Shown here: piece after piece, positions 45,201 through 47,500 of the stretch | Layout of the letters: each line of letters starts with the position of its first letter | How positions within the stretch are numbered: the first letter of the stretch is position 1 | Origin: Mesostigma viride | Lineage: Eukaryota > Streptophyta > Mesostigmatophyceae > Mesostigmatales > Mesostigmataceae | NCBI GenBank assembly: GCA_009746045.1 | Contig: RPFO01000213.1 | Span: 12,318,563-12,366,062 of the forward strand | Direction: 5' to 3' | Length of the DNA stretch: 47,500 nt | The notes under the pieces: model-generated | What the model was told of the DNA's origin: nothing | The model's database searches: none | The model's input: only the letters and a program-made list of their open reading frames with translations | Translations under genes and position numbers: made by a program

Positions 45201-46306
45201 GGAAACGATTAAGGACAGGACACGGGTGAATAAAAGCAAGGGAATTAACTAAGGAAAGGACATGGGTGCATAGGAGCAAGTGAAATGATTCAAGAGAGAA
45301 TGATTCATGAGAAAATTAGCGAGACATTACGACGATTAAGAAAAGTATACAGTCAGGGTGGCCGCTACAGCCAGTGAGGACACCTTGTTTCCTGGAATTC
45401 CGAAAGCTCAAGCACACAGCCACTCGCGACGTGGCAGCATCGTCCATGTGTTAATTTGCAGGCACTTTGGCACACAGGATTCCGCAACGGCGCAAGATGC
45501 ACGCTGATACTGGGATTCACTAACCTAAGGACGACCACACACTCGTGGTCGAGTGCGTGCACATACACTCACACCCCATCTATTGCCACACTACACGCGC
45601 CCCTCAGGATCCAGGCATGGTATGATTGAGGCCTACATTTGAGGCTGTGTGCAATCTCACCATGTCCCCCCACAAATAAATTACAGAACTACACAACGCG
45701 CGCGTGCATACACGACCATACAATCGCCACAGTGTCGGCTACCCACCAAAAAGGGTACGACACCATACAGGCCATACAAAACTCTCATCGCGCCATCCCA
45801 ACAGCAACATGACACATGGCTGCACACACTGTGCACATGCGCATTCTGCGGCGACATTATACGCAATGCGCACTTCAGCTTAAAAAACGATGTAGGCCTA
45901 CGAAAAAACGACTATGGTGCAGCCCCCTTAGATATTTAGCGGATAAGATGACAGCAGGCTCAAGCTACCATGGTCTGGATTCTTCCAGATTTCTGGCCTG
46001 CGCTCGTTGTCTCTTTGATATCTCGAGTACGATCGCGCGCGAGCGCCCACAAACGCCAATGCTACAACCACATCATAGGCTGCCCTCCAGCTTATGATAT
46101 AACACTAAACATAAGCTTATGATAAAGCGCTTAACATAGCTTAGGCCTATTGAATATATACACCATGCGCCTTGCCTCACCATCTCAAGCACGACCGCAC
46201 GAGAGTGCGCCTCCTTCTGGCGCACGGAACGCTCAAGCTCCTCAGGGTCCCTGCCCTCTTCCTCGGGCACCCAGTCGTCCTCCAGGCGCACTGGCACGCC
46301 CGGCAG
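36018..46306 (-). CDS. CYP59: Gene span: CYP59/PPIL4-type RRM cyclophilin, 5' part outside the window
   Basis: A split gene on the minus strand. Exons 46306-46181, 45042-44965, 43986-43940, 42874-42819, 38850-38810 and 37787-37682 join in phase with GT-AG borders. They give a linker ([20 protein letters not shown]) and a full [11 protein letters not shown] (RNP2), [27 protein letters not shown], then YAFITFDT (RNP1) and [19 protein letters not shown]. That order and these phrases are diagnostic of the nuclear cyclophilin family CYP59/PPIL4, which couples peptidyl-prolyl isomerase activity to RNA binding near RNA polymerase II. The cyclophilin domain should lie right of 46306, outside the window. 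Two further exons (36991-36886, 36233-36018) extend the C-terminal tail; the 3' end is not found. Introns are up to 4 kb and largely minisatellite. Confidence 0.92.
36234..36885. other. CYP59 intron with 15-bp degenerate repeat
   Basis: aagctggcaggat-like units recur about six times at 36372-36456. Otherwise unremarkable. Confidence 0.5.
36886..36991 (-). CDS. CYP59: CYP59 gene, candidate exon 6
   Basis: A 106-base exon after acceptor CGCATCCAG. It completes an Asp codon with exon 5 and reads [20 protein letters not shown], then [14 protein letters not shown]. The likely donor is TC|GTATCC at 36885, whose phase fits exon 7. A Gly-rich stretch then K-Y-E-L-K after the RRM is compatible with PPIL4-type proteins, but sequence conservation is low here. 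Confidence 0.55.
37037..37400 (-). repeat. 59-bp minisatellite, six copies, with a branch-point-like motif
   Basis: The plus-strand unit is gttagaattatggttaggta plus cggtgatatgtgtggtatag and atatgctaaagagttata. On the minus strand each unit contains ACCTAACCATAATTCTAAC. The array ends 45 bases upstream of the exon 6 acceptor, with TTCTAAC placed where a branch point is expected. Confidence 0.92.
37574..37622 (-). repeat. Decayed copy of the CYP59 exon 5 end
   Basis: On the minus strand CTGTGGAACCGGTAGCGCCA, then GTTTGGC and GGCGCCAAGGACATAGCC. It matches the last 45 or so bases of exon 5 (CTGTGGAACCGGTACCGCAA, GTTTGGCGCCAAGGACACGGCC). It lies in the following intron, offset about 108 bases. 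A stop (TAG) and a 6-base insert have arisen. Confidence 0.85.
37682..37787 (-). CDS. CYP59: CYP59 gene, exon 5 (end of RRM)
   Basis: A 106-base exon, acceptor CCACGCGCAG, donor GGCCG|GTAAGG. Reads [20 protein letters not shown] then [15 protein letters not shown]. The [13 protein letters not shown] segment is the signature last strand of the CYP59/PPIL4 RRM. Confidence 0.93.
38055..38800. repeat. 31-bp minisatellite, about 24 copies, starting 10 nt after a donor
   Basis: The unit is agagctagacttgccaaggt plus cataacatggc, with a/g and g/a variants. On the minus strand it begins about 10 bases after the exon 4 splice donor and fills much of the intron. Confidence 0.95.
38810..38850 (-). CDS. 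CYP59: CYP59 gene, exon 4
   Basis: A 41-base microexon-sized exon: CA then [13 protein letters not shown], ending TTTAAG|GTAAGG. The acceptor CTTGTGCGCAACAG is itself preceded by a 13-base tandem copy (CTTGTGCGCAAC). It carries the RRM segment after RNP1. Found by family pattern; too short for ORF searches. Confidence 0.92.
38960..39727. other. CYP59 intron, G-rich segment and unassigned sequence
   Basis: 39090-39215 is a G-rich degenerate repeat (gggtgggggggggagaaacg) with many runs of three or more G on the plus strand. The rest holds no recognised feature. Confidence 0.6.
39729..39806. repeat. Short repeat beside the 34-bp array
   Basis: tttcggtgccacatcggg-like units, about 26 bases, four copies. 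Confidence 0.7.
39828..42818 (-). repeat. 34-bp minisatellite of splice-donor units, about 88 copies
   Basis: The plus-strand unit is cactacggcatcgcttactg plus gtgggcccatccaa; a 37-base variant (cacttctgctgcatcgc) recurs at least five times. On the minus strand each unit reads CCAGTAAGCGATGC(C/A)GTAG. The first unit on that strand is the exon 3 donor itself (TTCATCA|GTAAGCAATGCAG). The unit has no plus-strand stops in any frame, so all three frames are open for about 1,000 codons; this is not taken as a gene. Confidence 0.96.
42819..42874 (-). CDS. CYP59: CYP59 gene, exon 3 (RNP1 region)
   Basis: A 56-base exon between acceptor GGAACGCAG and donor TTCATCA|GTAAGC. Completes Glu, then reads [19 protein letters not shown]-x-I-I-R-D-x-K-T-G-D-S-L is the loop before RNP1 in CYP59/PPIL4. 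The donor is unit one of the 34-bp array. Confidence 0.93.
42895..43030 (-). repeat. Tandem duplication upstream of the exon 3 acceptor
   Basis: Two diverged copies of about 64 bases sharing, on the minus strand, CTTGTTCTGTACTGATTGC / CTTGTACTGTATGGCTTGC and TACTATGCTCTTAC. TACTGAT resembles a branch point. The last copy ends about 20 bases before the acceptor. Confidence 0.6.
43843..43877 (-). repeat. Copy of the CYP59 exon 2 donor edge
   Basis: Minus strand GGCAAGATCCACAA|GTGAGT then CCTTTAGCTAGT, against the true GGCAAGATACGCGA|GTGAGT then TTTTTAGTTAGT. The likeness continues about 50 bases into the intron (GGTAATAAATGG / AGTAATAAATGG). The donor is intact. Confidence 0.85.
43940..43986 (-). 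CDS. CYP59: CYP59 gene, exon 2
   Basis: A 47-base exon: [15 protein letters not shown] plus two bases. Acceptor GTGTGTTCAG, donor CGCGA|GTGAGT. Helix 1 of the RRM with the F-S-R-F-G turn. Confidence 0.93.
43987..44640. other. CYP59 intron, nothing recognised
   Basis: No exon or RNA gene. Phrases such as ccaccgacctcgttcacagg near 44520 look like very decayed forms of the exon 1 donor edge, too weak to assert. Confidence 0.35.
44645..44882 (-). repeat. 65-bp minisatellite, almost four copies, donor-like
   Basis: The plus-strand unit is accccaactccaaccactgc plus cctctaccaccgcgtcgagc and caccaacctctcggcactgc. On the minus strand GTTGGTGGTTCGACGCGG aligns with the exon 1 donor GTAAGTGGTTAGACATGG (13 of 18 positions). 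Confidence 0.85.
44884..44901 (-). repeat. Copy of the exon 1 donor edge next to the array
   Basis: Minus strand ACCCAGTGACGGAGGCCATG against the true AACCCGGTGACGGAGGTAAG. It links the true junction at 44965 to the 65-bp array. Confidence 0.65.
44965..45042 (-). CDS. CYP59: CYP59 gene, exon 1 of those placed in the RRM (RNP2)
   Basis: Exactly 26 codons: [14 protein letters not shown] then [12 protein letters not shown]. Acceptor CACATCCTCCAG, donor ACGGAG|GTAAGT. G-D-L-P-D-A[16 protein letters not shown] is the hallmark entry to the RRM of CYP59/PPIL4; LFVCKLNP is RNP2. Confidence 0.95.
45043..46180. other. CYP59 intron with a pyrimidine-rich repeat
   Basis: 45165-45290 holds three degenerate copies of about 42 bases (ggacacgggtgaataaaagc). 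On the minus strand they are C/T-rich and lie upstream of the exon acceptor at 45043. A palindromic stretch near 46090-46140 has ataagcttatgat. No other feature. Confidence 0.5.
46181..46306 (-). CDS. CYP59: CYP59 gene, exon 0 (linker before RRM)
   Basis: Forty-two codons: [42 protein letters not shown], donor GAGATG|GTGAGG. An acidic region then K-E-A-x-x-x-A-V-V-L-E-M immediately before V-G-D-L-P-D matches the inter-domain linker of CYP59/PPIL4. The acceptor ATGTGGCAG is preceded by a (CAAA)n run in place of a pyrimidine tract. Confidence 0.88.
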
Positions 46307-46316
46307 CTGCCACATG

Positions 46317-46377
46317 TTTGTTTGTTTGTTTGTTTGTTTGTTTGTTTGTTTGTTTGTTTGTTTGTTTGTTTGTTTTG
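46317..46377. repeat. (TTTG)n microsatellite, about 15 units
   Basis: On the gene's strand this is (CAAA)n and ends about 10 bases upstream of the exon 0 acceptor at 46307. Confidence 0.97.
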
Positions 46378-46383
46378 TCACGT

Positions 46384-46500
46384 GCACGCAAGCAACTACC
46401 CAGTAGTCCTCAGACACGAACGCAAGCAATCACCCATCAGTTCACAGACACGAACGCAAGCAATCACCCATCAGTTCACAGACACGAACGGAGGCAATTA
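46384..46500. repeat. 34-bp tandem repeat, three to four copies
   Basis: cagacacgaacgcaagcaat plus cacccatcagttca at 46411, 46445 and 46479, with a decayed copy before them. Confidence 0.9.
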
Positions 46501-47190
46501 CCCATGCAGATAAAATGCTGGCATCTAGCAAGTATACCAGAAGCTGCGGCACGTCACATGCATGCACCATGAACAGTTATGGGTGCCAGTATCAGTTTGG
46601 AAAAGGAATGGGAAGACATCAGTGTGGGAACGCGTGGCTTGTTGATTACACCGGCAGGTGGCCACAAGTCGCGCGCGCACACGTTACAGAGATGCGCAAG
46701 CCGCAGCCGCAGCCGCAGCCGCAGCCGCAGCCGCAGCCGCAGCCGCAGCCGCAGCCGCAGCCGCAGCCGCAGCCGCAGCCGCAGCCGCAGCCGCGGTTAG
46801 TGGTGATTGCAAAGACTCTCTACCAAACAAATATACTGGCAGCCATTCCACGTCACAGGCATGCAACTTACAGATACAGATCGTGGAAGCGGCAAGGAGT
46901 GACAAGTTCCCTGTACTTACAATAGCAGCTTACCAGTTCACTGTACATACGATAGCAGCTGTAAAACGTCACGGGCAAGCGTGCAGGTGCACAACCGGAT
47001 GGCAGGCGACTATGCTTTTTATCACTATACCGACTATTATTAATACCACTTTGTGACTGTTACTACTGTGCTATTAGTAATACTGTGCTATGAGGCGGCA
47101 CATATGACAATGCACGGTTGCTGTCCGGATGACCCGGGGGCATGCGAAACAACGCCAGCGACCCTCAATAGTAGGGGCATACCGACTCTC
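46501..47190. other. CYP59 intron (probable) with a GCAGCC microsatellite
   Basis: (GCAGCC)n at about 46689-46795. No further exon, including cyclophilin-domain exons, could be found. Confidence 0.5.
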
Positions 47191-47194
47191 GATG

Positions 47195-47500
47195 CGATGT
47201 AGGCTACGAAGGCCTGGTCAGAATGAATCGGGCGGGTGCCCACCTCTCCCCGCCGGATACCGACTCACAAAGTCATAGCCGGAATGAAAAGGAAGGGTGC
47301 CCACCTCTCCCCGCCGGATACCGACTCACAAAGTCATAGCCGGAATGAAAAGGAAGGGTGCCCACCTCTCCCCGCCGGATACCGACTCACAAAGTCATCG
47401 CCGGAATGAAAAGGAAGGGTGCCCATCTCTCCCCGCCGGATACCGACTCACAAAGTCATAGCCGGAATGAAAAGGAAGGGTACCCACCTCTCCCCGCCGG
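47195..47500. repeat. 61-bp tandem repeat running off the right edge
   Basis: Unit gaatgaaaaggaagggtgcc plus cacctctccccgccggatac, at 47282, 47343, 47404 and 47465, with a diverged first copy near 47221 (gaatgaatcgggcgggtgcc). Confidence 0.95.

Noticed and set aside
46684-46905. Poly-Ala/Gln ORFs
   Set aside because: Translations of the (GCAGCC)n microsatellite.

Overview
The window looks like nuclear DNA of a green alga (Viridiplantae, probably a core chlorophyte). The basis is GC-rich short exons with GT-AG introns, intron-bearing tRNA-Pro genes of plant/algal sequence, L1-type non-LTR retrotransposons and an extreme load of minisatellites. The species cannot be named from the sequence alone.

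Two split genes, both on the minus strand and both running off the window, account for most of the real coding sequence. The left gene (741-8790) encodes a membrane histidine kinase: a six-helix membrane sensor, a coiled coil, an H box (HMSHELRTPLNG) and the N box of the ATPase domain; the G boxes lie beyond the left edge. The right gene (36018-46306) encodes the middle of a CYP59/PPIL4-type cyclophilin with an RRM domain. Eight exons were placed, six of them joining in phase into a complete RRM; the cyclophilin domain lies beyond the right edge.

Between them lie: a gene-poor stretch with a hairpin element (8886-10500); two tandem tRNA-Pro(CGG) genes with unlike introns (10502-10735); a cluster of decayed L1-like elements on both strands (10870-21500); a small PHD-finger ORF (23534-23812); a 2.6 kb pentamer satellite (24646-27246); a second pentamer satellite (28861-29220); CCCTAT/CCCTCT hexamers; and a 3.9 kb 43-bp minisatellite (31817-35749).

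The most unusual observation is how the introns are built. At most splice junctions of both genes, the exon edge together with its splice site is present again, once or many times, in decaying copies inside the neighbouring intron. In two or three cases the repeat has grown into a minisatellite whose unit carries a splice signal. The clearest is the 34-bp array at 39828-42818, whose first unit is the functional 5' splice site and whose roughly 88 units each contain CCAGTAAGC. A 59-bp array repeats a CTAAC branch-point-like motif just upstream of an acceptor. This suggests introns growing by tandem duplication seeded at splice junctions.

A second theme is retroposon 3' ends: several copies end in a small hairpin followed by different short-repeat tails. 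The giant ATTCC/ATCCC satellite begins directly after one such hairpin.
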